This document shows positions 31,251 to 38,717 of a stretch of DNA of 64,000 nucleotides, piece after piece. Under the pieces are notes generated by a model. That model was not told the origin of the DNA. It did no database searches and saw nothing but the letters and a program-made list of their open reading frames with translations. How positions within the stretch are numbered: the first letter of the stretch is position 1; every line of letters begins with the position of its first letter. Origin of the DNA: Franconibacter helveticus LMG 23732 (GTDB lineage: Bacteria > Pseudomonadota > Gammaproteobacteria > Enterobacterales > Enterobacteriaceae); contig NZ_AWFX01000029.1 of NCBI RefSeq assembly GCF_000463115.2, positions 1 through 64,000 of the forward strand. The letters run 5' to 3'. Both the position numbers and the translations under genes were made by a program.

Positions 31251-31383
31251 TGCCTGTTTTGACGCTCAGCTAAGCTAAACCTTAGCGACCTTTGCCGGGC
31301 GTCACAAAATGCAGTGCAACAACCCAGATACGAATGCAATTTTCCAGACCTGACGAGACAGGCAATAATCACGGGAGCGGCTT

Positions 31384-31629
31384 ATGAGCAACGACATACC
31401 CCTTAAATATTATGACATCGTGGATGAGTACTCGACAGAAACCGCAGCGCCGGTAGCGGAAGCGGAACGTGATGCCCTGGCGCGCTATTTCCAGCTGTTG
31501 ATCACCCGTTTAATGAATAACGAAGAGATCAGCGAAGAAGCGCAAAAAGAGATAGCGGATGAAGCCGGCATCGACGAAAAGCGTATTGATGAGATCGCGA
31601 CGTTTCTCAATCAATGGGGCAACGAATAA
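31384..31629 (+). CDS. ymjA: YmjA, DUF2543 family small protein
   Basis: An 81-residue acidic protein. It is nearly collinear with E. coli YmjA ([57 protein letters not shown] at the C-terminus). Function unknown. In E. coli ymjA sits beside the putrescine catabolism genes (puu); here it follows yaiL. A strong terminator follows at 31703-31736. Confidence 0.92.
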   Translation: MSNDIPLKYYDIVDEYSTETAAPVAEAERDALARYFQLLITRLMNNEEISEEAQKEIADEAGIDEKRIDEIATFLNQWGNE

Positions 31630-31699
31630 CGGTTGTTGCGTTATGCTGACAAGGGCACAAAAGAAGATTTGTGTCCGCTTTATGCGAGTAACAGACAAA

Positions 31700-31740
31700 A
31701 CAAAAAGCCCGCTTAAGTTTCCTTAAGCGGGCTTTTCTGA
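31700..31740. terminator. Bidirectional terminator, ymjA and tRNA-Asn copy 2
   Basis: A perfect 15-bp stem (31703-31717 with 31722-31736) has loop tttc. It ends ymjA on the plus strand and the tRNA-Asn transcript on the minus strand. Confidence 0.92.
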
Positions 31741-31743
31741 ATT

Positions 31744-31819
31744 TGGCTCCTCTGACTGGACTCGAACCAGTGACATACGGATTAACAGTCCGCCGTTCTA
31801 CCGACTGAACTACAGAGGA
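31744..31819 (-). tRNA. tRNA-Asn (GTT), copy 2
   Basis: A 76-nt tRNA identical to copies 1, 3 and 4, with encoded CCA and anticodon GTT. Confidence 0.98.
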
Positions 31820-31837
31820 ATCGTGTGAACGGGGCGC

Positions 31838-31866
31838 ATAGTAACGGGATGGTTTGGGGATGTCAA
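31838..31866 (-). promoter_or_regulatory. Promoter of tRNA-Asn copy 2
   Basis: On the minus strand, TTGACA (31861-31866), a 17-base spacer and TACTAT (31838-31843) are followed by a GC-rich discriminator typical of stringently controlled stable-RNA promoters. The 18-base leader up to the tRNA is shared with copies 3 and 4. Confidence 0.88.
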
Positions 31867-32012
31867 AAGCTCTTTTTAAAAAAACAGGTCGTTTGCCGAT
31901 AAATTCCGCAAGTTGCGCTTTTTTTGATGCTTTTCAGACATAAACCCGTTTCAGGGCGCTGGAAACGCCGCCGCGAAGGTTACGCGGCGGCGCGATTTTA
32001 TCGGCAGGATGA

Positions 32013-33470
32013 TTAACGGAACGGTGGTTCGTTAAAGGTGCGAAGCTTACGGGAGTGTAAGCGCTCGCCTTCGGCGCGCAGCAGGTCGATTGCGCGAATG
32101 CCAATCTGCAAATGCTCGGAAATTGCGCCTTCGTAGAAGCGGTTCGCCTGGCCTGGCAGTTTTATCTCGCCATGCAGCGGCTTGTCGGATACGCAAAGCA
32201 GCGTGCCGTAAGGTACGCGAAAACGGTAGCCCTGAGCGGCGATAGTGGCGCTCTCCATGTCAATCGCCACCGCGCGGCTTAAGTTGAAACGCAACGCAGA
32301 AGCGGAATAGCGCAGCTCCCAGTTGCGGTCGTCTGTGGTCACAACAGTGCCGGTGCGCAGCCGCTGTTTTACCTCTTCGCCTGGCATTTCGCTCACAAGT
32401 TTGGTGGCGTCATAAAGCGCCCGTTGCACTTCGGCGATGCTCGGGATAGGGATATCGGGCGGCAGAACCGCATCCAGCACGTGGTCATCTCGCAGATAGG
32501 CGTGTGCCAGCACGTAATCGCCAATCGCCTGGCTTTCACGCAGCCCGCCGCAGTGACCAATCATCAGCCAGACGTCGGGGCGCAGCACGGCGAGGTGGTC
32601 GCAGATAGTTTTCGCATTCGAAGGCCCGACGCCGATGTTGATCAACGTAATGCCCTGGCCGTCGGCAGTGATCAAGTGCCAGGCGGGCATTTGATGTTTT
32701 TTCCAGGCGAGATCGGAAATGACCTCTTCCGGCCCTTCGGTATCCGCGGTGATCCACACGCCACCTGCGCAGGAGAGCGCAACGTAAGGGCTTTCCGGGT
32801 CGAGGATTTGGCTGCATCCCCAGCGTACAAATTCATCCACATAGCGCGTGTAATTGGTAAACAGGACGAACGGCTGAAAATGCTCTGCGGGGGTGCCGGT
32901 ATAATGACGCAGGCGCGCCAGTGAGAAATCTACCCGGCGGGCATCGAAATGCGAAAGCGGATAAAACTCGGTGGGGTGGAAAATGCCGTCGGCAGTTTCA
33001 TCGCCAATTTGCGCCAGTTCGGTAGTGGGAAAGTGGCGGGCGAGGCCGGCGCTCATGGAACGGTCCAGCGTCAGCGTCGAGCCGTCTATCACATAAGGGT
33101 AGGGGATCTCATGCTGCGAAGGGGAAACCTCTATCGTTGCGCCGTAATCTTCATACAGCAGCGTAAGCTGTTCCGCCAGGTAAGGGCGAAAAAGCGAAGG
33201 GCGGGTAATGGTCGTGGTGTAGCAGCCCGGGTGAGTAAAGCGGCCATAGGCGCGGGTCTTTTGGGCGTTACGCGCGTTGCCGTCCCAGCTTACCTGCAAC
33301 TGCGGATAAACAAACAGCCCCTGCGCGCGACGCGCCTCTTCCGGCGTTTCGCCATTATCGATAAAAGCGGCGATAGCCTCGCGCAGGGCGTTAACCGCCG
33401 CGTCGTACATAGCTTCAAGCTTATCGAGCGCTTGTTCTGGCGTCAGGTGAGTTCCGGCTTCGTTATACAT
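32013..33470 (-). CDS. amn: Amn, AMP nucleosidase
   Basis: A 485-residue cytoplasmic enzyme hydrolysing AMP to adenine and ribose 5-phosphate. Its N-terminal regulatory domain (about 1-175) is followed by a nucleoside-phosphorylase-like catalytic domain with INIGVGPSNAKTICDHLAVLRPDVWLMIGHCGGLRE and AVAIDMESATIAAQGY, the latter carrying the purine/ribose-binding Met-Glu-Ser. Length matches E. coli Amn (484). It stands alone between two asn tRNA genes. AGGAGAAAAG precedes the start. Confidence 0.96.
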   Translation of the reverse strand: MYNEAGTHLTPEQALDKLEAMYDAAVNALREAIAAFIDNGETPEEARRAQGLFVYPQLQVSWDGNARNAQKTRAYGRFTHPGCYTTTITRPSLFRPYLAEQLTLLYEDYGATIEVSPSQHEIPYPYVIDGSTLTLDRSMSAGLARHFPTTELAQIGDETADGIFHPTEFYPLSHFDARRVDFSLARLRHYTGTPAEHFQPFVLFTNYTRYVDEFVRWGCSQILDPESPYVALSCAGGVWITADTEGPEEVISDLAWKKHQMPAWHLITADGQGITLINIGVGPSNAKTICDHLAVLRPDVWLMIGHCGGLRESQAIGDYVLAHAYLRDDHVLDAVLPPDIPIPSIAEVQRALYDATKLVSEMPGEEVKQRLRTGTVVTTDDRNWELRYSASALRFNLSRAVAIDMESATIAAQGYRFRVPYGTLLCVSDKPLHGEIKLPGQANRFYEGAISEHLQIGIRAIDLLRAEGERLHSRKLRTFNEPPFR

Positions 33471-33570
33471 CTTTTCTCCTTATCCCGCACGGCAGGCGGG
33501 TGTTAGCCATGCCGATAGTATGTCACAGGAAAAAGAAAGCGCGGTGAAGGAAAGTGGAAACGCTGAAAAG

Positions 33571-33600
33571 CAAAAAGCCTGCTAAAAAGCAGGCTTCTTT
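33571..33600 (-). terminator. Terminator after tRNA-Asn copy 3
   Basis: An 8-bp stem (aagcctgc at 33575-33582 with 33589-33596) has a 6-base loop, with a T-tract on the minus strand. Confidence 0.85.
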
Positions 33601-33605
33601 AAATC

Positions 33606-33681
33606 TGGCTCCTCTGACTGGACTCGAACCAGTGACATACGGATTAACAGTCCGCCGTTCTACCGACTGAACTACAGAGGA
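33606..33681 (-). tRNA. tRNA-Asn (GTT), copy 3
   Basis: A 76-nt tRNA identical to the other copies, with encoded CCA and anticodon GTT. It lies between amn and nac. Confidence 0.98.
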
Positions 33682-33699
33682 ATCGTGTGAACGGGGCGC

Positions 33700-33728
33700 A
33701 TACTAACGACGCTGGCCAGGATTGTCAA
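33700..33728 (-). promoter_or_regulatory. Promoter of tRNA-Asn copy 3
   Basis: TTGACA (33723-33728), a 17-base spacer and TAGTAT (33700-33705) on the minus strand, with the same GC-rich leader as copies 2 and 4. Confidence 0.88.
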
Positions 33729-33805
33729 AGGGGGAATAGCCGTTAACGATTTGTTTGCTGAGAAAGTAGCCGCTCCGGACGCCTGGCTGGCGTAACGCGC
33801 TGTTA

Positions 33806-33822
33806 CGCACTCTTCTGGTGCA
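33806..33822. promoter_or_regulatory. NtrC (NRI) binding site upstream of nac
   Basis: The 17-bp site keeps the GCAC-N7-GTGC core of the NtrC consensus with an exact right half TGGTGCA (33816-33822). Its centre lies about 150 bases before the predicted sigma-54 start, the spacing expected of an enhancer for nac. Confidence 0.72.
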
Positions 33823-33939
33823 AGCGCTGTTCGGAACAGGGCAGTATAAAAACGCTGTTTCAGTAATGGATATACGCTTTGTGATTAGTTTCTCTTATTA
33901 TCCAGCCGCTTAAGCCGTCTGGTCAGAGCATTCTGAAAA

Positions 33940-33956
33940 CTGGCAAGCATCTTGCA
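33940..33956 (+). promoter_or_regulatory. Sigma-54 promoter of nac
   Basis: CTGGCAAGCATCTTGCA fits the -24/-12 pattern (GG at 33942-33943 and GC at 33954-33955, 12 bases apart). Transcription should start near 33967, 47 bases before the nac ATG. It would make nac dependent on NtrC under nitrogen limitation, as known in Klebsiella and E. coli. Confidence 0.88.
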
Positions 33957-34013
33957 ACTCTCCTGAAGACTATCTTGCTGGCTTTTCTACCGGCATTCCG
34001 TACAGGAGGCAAA

Positions 34014-34931
34014 ATGAACTTAAGACGACTGAAGTACTTTGTAAAAATCGTCGATATCGGGAGCCTGACGCAGGCCGCTGAAGTGCTGCACATTGCGCAA
34101 CCCGCCCTTAGCCAACAGGTTGCAACCCTGGAAGGGGAGATGAACCAGCAACTGTTGATCCGCACCAAGCGAGGCGTTACGCCAACGGAAGCCGGAAAAA
34201 TTCTCTATGCGCATGCGCGCACTATTCTGCGCCAGTGCGAGCAGGCGCAGCTGGCGGTAAATAACGTCGGCCAGACGTTGAGCGGGCAGGTCTCCATCGG
34301 CCTTGCGCCGGGCACCGCGGCGTCTTCCATCACCATGCCTTTGTTGCAGGCCGTAAGGGCGGAATTGCCCGATGTGCTGGTTTATCTGCATGAAAACAGC
34401 GGCTCGGTACTGAATGAGAAAGTGCTCAATGGCCAGCTCGACATGGCCGTGCTTTACGACCGCTCGGCCACAGCGGGGCTGAGCAGCCAGCCGCTGCTGA
34501 AAGAAGATCTCTACGTGGTGGGCACGCGCGACTGCCCCGGCCAGAGCATCGATCTCGCCGCCGTGGCGGAAATGAATCTATTTTTGCCGCGCGACTACAG
34601 CGCGGTGCGTAAACGCGTGGATGAAGCGTTCTCGCTGCGCCGCTTAACCGCCAAAATCATCGGCGAAATTGAATCTATCGCCACCCTCACGGCAGCTATC
34701 GCCAGCGGCATGGGGGTGACGGTTTTGCCGGAGTCGGCGGCGCGGGCGCTGGCGGGGTCCGCTAACGGCTGGATGGCGCGCATTACCGCCCCTTCCATGA
34801 GCTTGCCGCTGTCGCTTAATCTCTCTTCCACGCTGCCGCTCTCTCCACAGGCGCAGGCGGTAAAAGAAATTTTACTGTCGCTGGTAACACGCCCGGCGCT
34901 GGAAAACCGCGAGCTGATGCTGGTCGGCTAA
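34014..34931 (+). CDS. nac: Nac, nitrogen assimilation control LysR regulator
   Basis: A 305-residue LysR protein, the exact length of E. coli Nac. It begins MNLRRLKYFVKIVDIGSLTQAAEVLHIAQPALSQQ (helix-turn-helix) and has a C-terminal sensing domain. Nac activates or represses sigma-70 genes of nitrogen metabolism when NtrC has switched on its own synthesis. The ATG at 34014 follows AGGAGG; the 13-residue extension upstream is rejected. An 8-bp inverted repeat (34934-34941 with 34947-34954) follows the stop but has no T-tract. Confidence 0.96.
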   Translation: MNLRRLKYFVKIVDIGSLTQAAEVLHIAQPALSQQVATLEGEMNQQLLIRTKRGVTPTEAGKILYAHARTILRQCEQAQLAVNNVGQTLSGQVSIGLAPGTAASSITMPLLQAVRAELPDVLVYLHENSGSVLNEKVLNGQLDMAVLYDRSATAGLSSQPLLKEDLYVVGTRDCPGQSIDLAAVAEMNLFLPRDYSAVRKRVDEAFSLRRLTAKIIGEIESIATLTAAIASGMGVTVLPESAARALAGSANGWMARITAPSMSLPLSLNLSSTLPLSPQAQAVKEILLSLVTRPALENRELMLVG

Positions 34932-35032
34932 CGTTTATTCCATTAAGGAATAAATTGCGGGTTTTTATTATTTGTTCTGCCCGTCGGGTGACTTTAACAA
35001 TAGCGTCATGTTGACTGTCTCCCGGGGGCGAC

Positions 35033-35977
35033 GTGAATTTCCAGCAGCTTAAAATTATCCGCGAAGCGGCAAGGCGGGATTACAACCTGACCGAAGTCGC
35101 TAATATGCTCTATACCTCCCAGTCCGGCGTTAGCCGCCATATCCGTGAACTGGAAGAAGAGCTGGGTATCGAAATTTTCATCCGCCGCGGCAAGCGCCTG
35201 CTGGGGATGACGGAGCCGGGCAAAGCGTTGCTGGTGATCGCCGAGCGTATTCTCGACGAAGCCAGCAACGTGCGCAGGCTTGCCGACTTGTTCACGAACG
35301 ATACGTCCGGCGTGCTGACTATCGCCACCACCCATACGCAGGCGCGTTACAGCCTGCCTTCTGTCATTAAAGAGTTCCGCGCGCTCTTCCCTGAGGTTCG
35401 CCTGGAGCTGATTCAGGGTACGCCGCAGGAAATTGACGCATTACTGCAAAGCGGGACGGCGGACATCGGCATCGCCAGTGAGCGCCTGAGCACTGATCCG
35501 ACGCTTGTGGCTTATCCCTGGTTTCGCTGGTATCACAGCTTGCTGGTGCCGCAGGAGCATCCGCTGTTGCAGGCAAACCCGCTGACGCTGGAGGATATTA
35601 GCCGCTGGCCGCTTATTACTTACCGACAGGGCATTACCGGGCGTTCGCGCATTGATGAGGCTTTCGCCCGCAAGGGGCTGACGGCAGACATTGTGCTGAG
35701 CGCCCAGGATTCCGACGTTATCAAAACTTACGTTGAGCTGGGGCTTGGCATTGGGCTGGTGGCAGAGCAGGCGAGCGGCGAAGCAGGACAACTGGTGCGC
35801 CTGGATACGCGACACCTTTTTGACGCTAACACCGTCTGGCTGGGCCTGAAGCGCGGGCAGTTGCAGCGTAATTACGTCTGGCGCTTTATCGAGCTTTGCA
35901 ACCCTGGCCTTTCGGTTGATGAGATAAAGCGACAGGCGCTGGAAACCGCCGAACCGGTCATTGATTTCCAGATTTAA
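35033..35977 (+). CDS. cbl: Cbl, LysR regulator of sulfur-starvation genes
   Basis: A 314-residue CysB-like LysR regulator. It has the CysB-type start NFQQLKIIREAARRDYNLTEVANMLYTSQSGVSRHI and the effector-domain segments TTHTQARY and TYRQGITGRSRID that bind sulfate-related ligands. Cbl activates taurine and alkanesulfonate uptake (tau, ssu) in E. coli. The GTG at 35033 matches the homologue's first codon position. It follows nac as in E. coli, where Nac also influences cbl. Confidence 0.95.
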   Translation: MNFQQLKIIREAARRDYNLTEVANMLYTSQSGVSRHIRELEEELGIEIFIRRGKRLLGMTEPGKALLVIAERILDEASNVRRLADLFTNDTSGVLTIATTHTQARYSLPSVIKEFRALFPEVRLELIQGTPQEIDALLQSGTADIGIASERLSTDPTLVAYPWFRWYHSLLVPQEHPLLQANPLTLEDISRWPLITYRQGITGRSRIDEAFARKGLTADIVLSAQDSDVIKTYVELGLGIGLVAEQASGEAGQLVRLDTRHLFDANTVWLGLKRGQLQRNYVWRFIELCNPGLSVDEIKRQALETAEPVIDFQI

Positions 35978-35984
35978 CCGGAAA

Positions 35985-36015
35985 AAAGCAAAAGCCCGCG
36001 CAACGCGGGCTTATG
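35985..36015. terminator. Terminator between cbl and the DUF943 gene
   Basis: A 9-bp stem (aagcccgcg at 35992-36000 with 36004-36012) has a 3-base loop. On the minus strand it is followed by a T-rich run, so it may also end the DUF943 transcript; on the plus strand the U-tract is weak. Confidence 0.78.
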
Positions 36016-36091
36016 TGGTTGTCCTGGTATATTAACAGCAAATGCAGATGATCATTTTCAGTGAATGATTACGTGCGCTTGCGTGCATCAT

Positions 36092-36553
36092 TTATTTCGC
36101 TTTCTCTATAATCCCGTCTGGATACTGAATATATTCAGTTTCACCAATATAAATGAATACTTTTTTGGTAATGTCACCTGCCATTGACGCCATTACCTCT
36201 TTTTCCAGGCATCTTTTTTTATTTTTTATTGAATCAAAGCAGAGATAATCGCCCTGAGAAATCCCGGCAATAAAATCTTCCGCAGGCAGTTCGACATAAC
36301 CTTTTCCAAAATCCATTATGGTTAAAGAAAAATATCCTTTTGTCGGGATTAAATTGTATCGTTGCTGCAACGTGAGTTTATTTCTTTTCCACCAGTCTAA
36401 CGCTAACTTATCAGAGTCTGGAAAATTTGACACAAATAGCGTTCCATCTTCTGCCCGCTCGATTACTGTTTTATGCTGTGGTGACCAAAAAGTAAAACCA
36501 GCTACTATAATAGCAAAGGCTAATGTTGACCATAAAATCAGTGGCTTACGCAT
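36092..36553 (-). CDS. DUF943-family membrane-anchored protein
   Basis: A 153-residue protein with one N-terminal hydrophobic helix (about 4-22, LILWSTLAFAIIVAGFTFW) and a periplasmic-type remainder. The pattern NFPDSDKLALDWWKRNKLTLQQRYN, then IMDFGKGY and YLCFDSIKNKKRCLEKE, fits the uncharacterised DUF943 family. The ATG at 36553 overlaps the upstream ORF by 8 bases, and the longer in-frame extension runs over that ORF. Its AT content is higher than that of cbl or mtfA, suggesting a transferred segment. The family's role is unknown. Confidence 0.75.
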   Translation of the reverse strand: MRKPLILWSTLAFAIIVAGFTFWSPQHKTVIERAEDGTLFVSNFPDSDKLALDWWKRNKLTLQQRYNLIPTKGYFSLTIMDFGKGYVELPAEDFIAGISQGDYLCFDSIKNKKRCLEKEVMASMAGDITKKVFIYIGETEYIQYPDGIIEKAK

Positions 36554-36779
36554 TGGCCTCTCCAGTGATAGTGATACGTGCTTCCATGTTGGTAAAAAAA
36601 GATTTATAAGCCAGTTTCTGGAAAGAATAACCATTGACGCGTTCAGAAACCTGTAATAGCCCGAAGCGTTCTTTGAGTGTTTTTTCATCCAGATCGCCAC
36701 ATTTCATATCTTCTGCACAGCGGTTATAAAAGGGCTTTCGGCTGGTATAAATTATCAGAGTGCGTTGTATGCCACGCAT
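36546..36779 (-). CDS. Hypothetical 77-residue protein coupled to the DUF943 gene
   Basis: I do not recognise the family. The 77 residues begin MRGIQRTLIIYTSRKPFYN and end with RITITGEANA; no signal or membrane segment is visible. AAAAGGAT lies 9 bases before the ATG at 36779, and the 8-base overlap with the DUF943 start suggests coupled translation. TTG codons slightly upstream are alternative starts. The AT-rich stretch 36780-36978 upstream shows no further gene. Confidence 0.5.
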   Translation of the reverse strand: MRGIQRTLIIYTSRKPFYNRCAEDMKCGDLDEKTLKERFGLLQVSERVNGYSFQKLAYKSFFTNMEARITITGEANA

Positions 36780-36978
36780 TTTCAACAAATCCTTTTGTAT
36801 TGATGTGGAGCGCTGCCCTGATCATACCGATCTTATTCTGCGAAAAAATAGCATTCGTTGTATTAGCGAATAAGATTTTTAAAGCAAGAGCAGAGGGCTT
36901 ACAGCGCAGTTCGGGTCTGGGCCAGACAGGAGGAGAGATAAAACAGGCGGCAATCCACCGGGGGACAGGGCAAGAAAA

Positions 36979-37010
36979 GCAAAAAGCCCGCATTAAGCGG
37001 GCTTTTCTGA
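36979..37010 (-). terminator. Terminator after tRNA-Asn copy 4
   Basis: A 10-bp stem (aaaagcccgc at 36982-36991 with 36997-37006) has a 5-base loop and gives a U-tract on the minus strand. Confidence 0.9.
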
Positions 37011-37013
37011 ATT

Positions 37014-37089
37014 TGGCTCCTCTGACTGGACTCGAACCAGTGACATACGGATTAACAGTCCGCCGTTCTACCGACTGAACTACAGAGGA
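37014..37089 (-). tRNA. tRNA-Asn (GTT), copy 4
   Basis: A 76-nt tRNA identical to the other three copies, with encoded CCA and anticodon GTT. It lies between the DUF943 pair and mtfA. Confidence 0.98.
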
Positions 37090-37107
37090 ATCGTGTGAAC
37101 GGGGCGC

Positions 37108-37136
37108 ATAGTAATAGCGCCCCTTCGCAGTGTCAA
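37108..37136 (-). promoter_or_regulatory. Promoter of tRNA-Asn copy 4
   Basis: TTGACA (37131-37136), a 17-base spacer and TACTAT (37108-37113) on the minus strand are followed by the GC-rich leader shared with copies 2 and 3. Confidence 0.9.
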
Positions 37137-37188
37137 CGCAAAATTTAACGCGTTGATTCAACTGGTTATTAATGAGCCAGTTTGCAGC

Positions 37189-37986
37189 TTAATGCATCTG
37201 GCGCCGGACATGTTCGCCGCTGGTTTCGCAAAGCCGCAGCCGGCGAAGCGGATCCTGGCCGTAAAACTGGGTAAAGCGCTGCCAGAGTGAGGGAAAACGC
37301 GGCGCGAAAAGCTCGGGGGCGCTGAAGAAGTATTCCGAGAGAACGGCAAAGCATTCCGCCGGATCGGTTGCCGCATAAGCGTCGATGCTGGCGGCGTTTT
37401 CACCCACCAGATCTATCTCATCCTGAATATTATCCATCGCGGCGTGTAAATCGTGTTCCCATCCGGCTACTTCGCGCAGCGGTATAAAAGGAATGCCGCT
37501 TGCCCGGTCGCCATTGCGGGCATCGAGCTTGTGCGCCACTTCATGGATGACCAGATTAAAACCGGAAGCGTCGAAGGAATCCTGCACGTCCAGCCAGTTA
37601 AGGACAATCGGCCCCTGCTGCCAGCTTTGGCCCGAGTGCACCACGCGCTGGCTGTGGACAAGGCCGATATCATCTTCCCACTCATCATCCACAATAAAAG
37701 GCGCCGGATAGATCAGCACTTCGTGGAATCCGTCGAGCCATTCCAGGCCCAATTCCAGTACCGGCAGGCAAAAGAGCAGAGAAATACGTGCGGTTTTCAG
37801 CGAGTCGAGTTCAAAACCCTGTAGCGGCACCAGCCGTTTTTGTTGAATAAAACGTTCGGCGAGCCGCACCAGTTTGTTTTGTTCATCCGCCGTTAAACCA
37901 GCCAGCAGGGGGATGGCGAGCGCTTGCTCCCATGGCATCGGGTCATTCTGCGCATCGTCGTTTGCTTTCCAGGGCCACTTAATCAT
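37189..37986 (-). CDS. mtfA: MtfA, Mlc-binding zinc peptidase
   Basis: A 265-residue cytoplasmic protein equal in length to E. coli MtfA (YeeI). It carries the gluzincin motif H148-EVA-H152 in [15 protein letters not shown] and the downstream glutamate in [14 protein letters not shown]. MtfA binds the repressor Mlc and so raises expression of the glucose PTS gene ptsG; it also has aminopeptidase activity. The start at 37986 ([10 protein letters not shown]) agrees with the family; 8 further in-frame residues are rejected. Confidence 0.95.
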   Translation of the reverse strand: MIKWPWKANDDAQNDPMPWEQALAIPLLAGLTADEQNKLVRLAERFIQQKRLVPLQGFELDSLKTARISLLFCLPVLELGLEWLDGFHEVLIYPAPFIVDDEWEDDIGLVHSQRVVHSGQSWQQGPIVLNWLDVQDSFDASGFNLVIHEVAHKLDARNGDRASGIPFIPLREVAGWEHDLHAAMDNIQDEIDLVGENAASIDAYAATDPAECFAVLSEYFFSAPELFAPRFPSLWQRFTQFYGQDPLRRLRLCETSGEHVRRQMH

Positions 37987-38080
37987 CTTATCTGCTCGCA
38001 AAGTCGTCACTTGAACAAAATCGAAGGGGCGAGGTCTGTTAAAATGCCAAATTACCTGGCATCATGGCAACCATCAAAAC

Positions 38081-38170
38081 GGAGAGATGCCGGAGCGGCT
38101 GAACGGACCGGTCTCGAAAACCGGAGTAGGGGCAACTCTACCGGGGGTTCAAATCCCCCTCTCTCCGCCA
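38081..38170 (+). tRNA. serU: tRNA-Ser (CGA)
   Basis: A 90-nt class II tRNA with a long variable arm (GTAGGGGCAACTCTAC), acceptor stem GGAGAGA/TCTCTCC, anticodon CGA within GGTCTCGAAAACC, and encoded CCA. It is the serU equivalent, next to mtfA as in E. coli. Confidence 0.97.
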
Positions 38171-38717
38171 CTATTCAAACACTTACCGCCTGTTTTTTCA
38201 GTGATAAAACTCTCGTTGAGAGAAACCGCGACACTTCCCCGACGCCTTTTACGCCTCGCAGGCTTTTCATGCTGGCTTACCTTATGCCGCTTTTGTATAC
38301 GTTTCAATCAACCAGATTTATGTTTTGACGCTGTGCGTTGCCGCATCGTTCCGCAGCCAGGTGCCACGTTGTTTACCTTTTTACCCCTACACGGTATGCC
38401 GTCCTTGTTCAAATCTAGTACTAAAGTGCTAACAGGTGTATTATTTCGGACAAGAGGGAAGGTTATAAGCACGCTTTTAGTTACGGGGGAAATAATCCCC
38501 TAATGAAAGCGGCACCCTGCGGCGCGCACATTCTTAAAACGGATTTTGATCCGGGAAATGCATGTACAGTTAAGCGCGAAACAGATTATTTATACGGTTA
38601 ATGCTAACCGCATAAATAAACCAATAATGTGAATTAACAAATAATGAATAGCTGCAATATAACAAACAGCCAGGGCAACATCAGGCATCAGCGCATGAAT
38701 AAAACGATGGCGGCGCT
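38171..38717. other. Gene-free region upstream of nfrB
   Basis: These 547 bases show no credible gene. They hold the end of the tRNA-Ser transcript and presumably the nfrB promoter. The only structure seen is an imperfect palindrome at 38589-38616 (arms tttatacggtta and taaccgcataaa, one mismatch, 4-base loop), about 100 bases before nfrB, which could be an operator. The second half (38560-38700) is AT-rich. Confidence 0.6.

Noticed and set aside
24603..37089. Integrative island such as the yersiniabactin island at asn tRNA genes
   Set aside because: No integrase, excisionase, siderophore gene or partial tRNA repeat is visible in the intervals.
36724..37161. 145-codon ORF running through tRNA-Asn copy 4
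   Set aside because: It overlaps the tRNA, its promoter and its terminator, and has no recognisable protein features.
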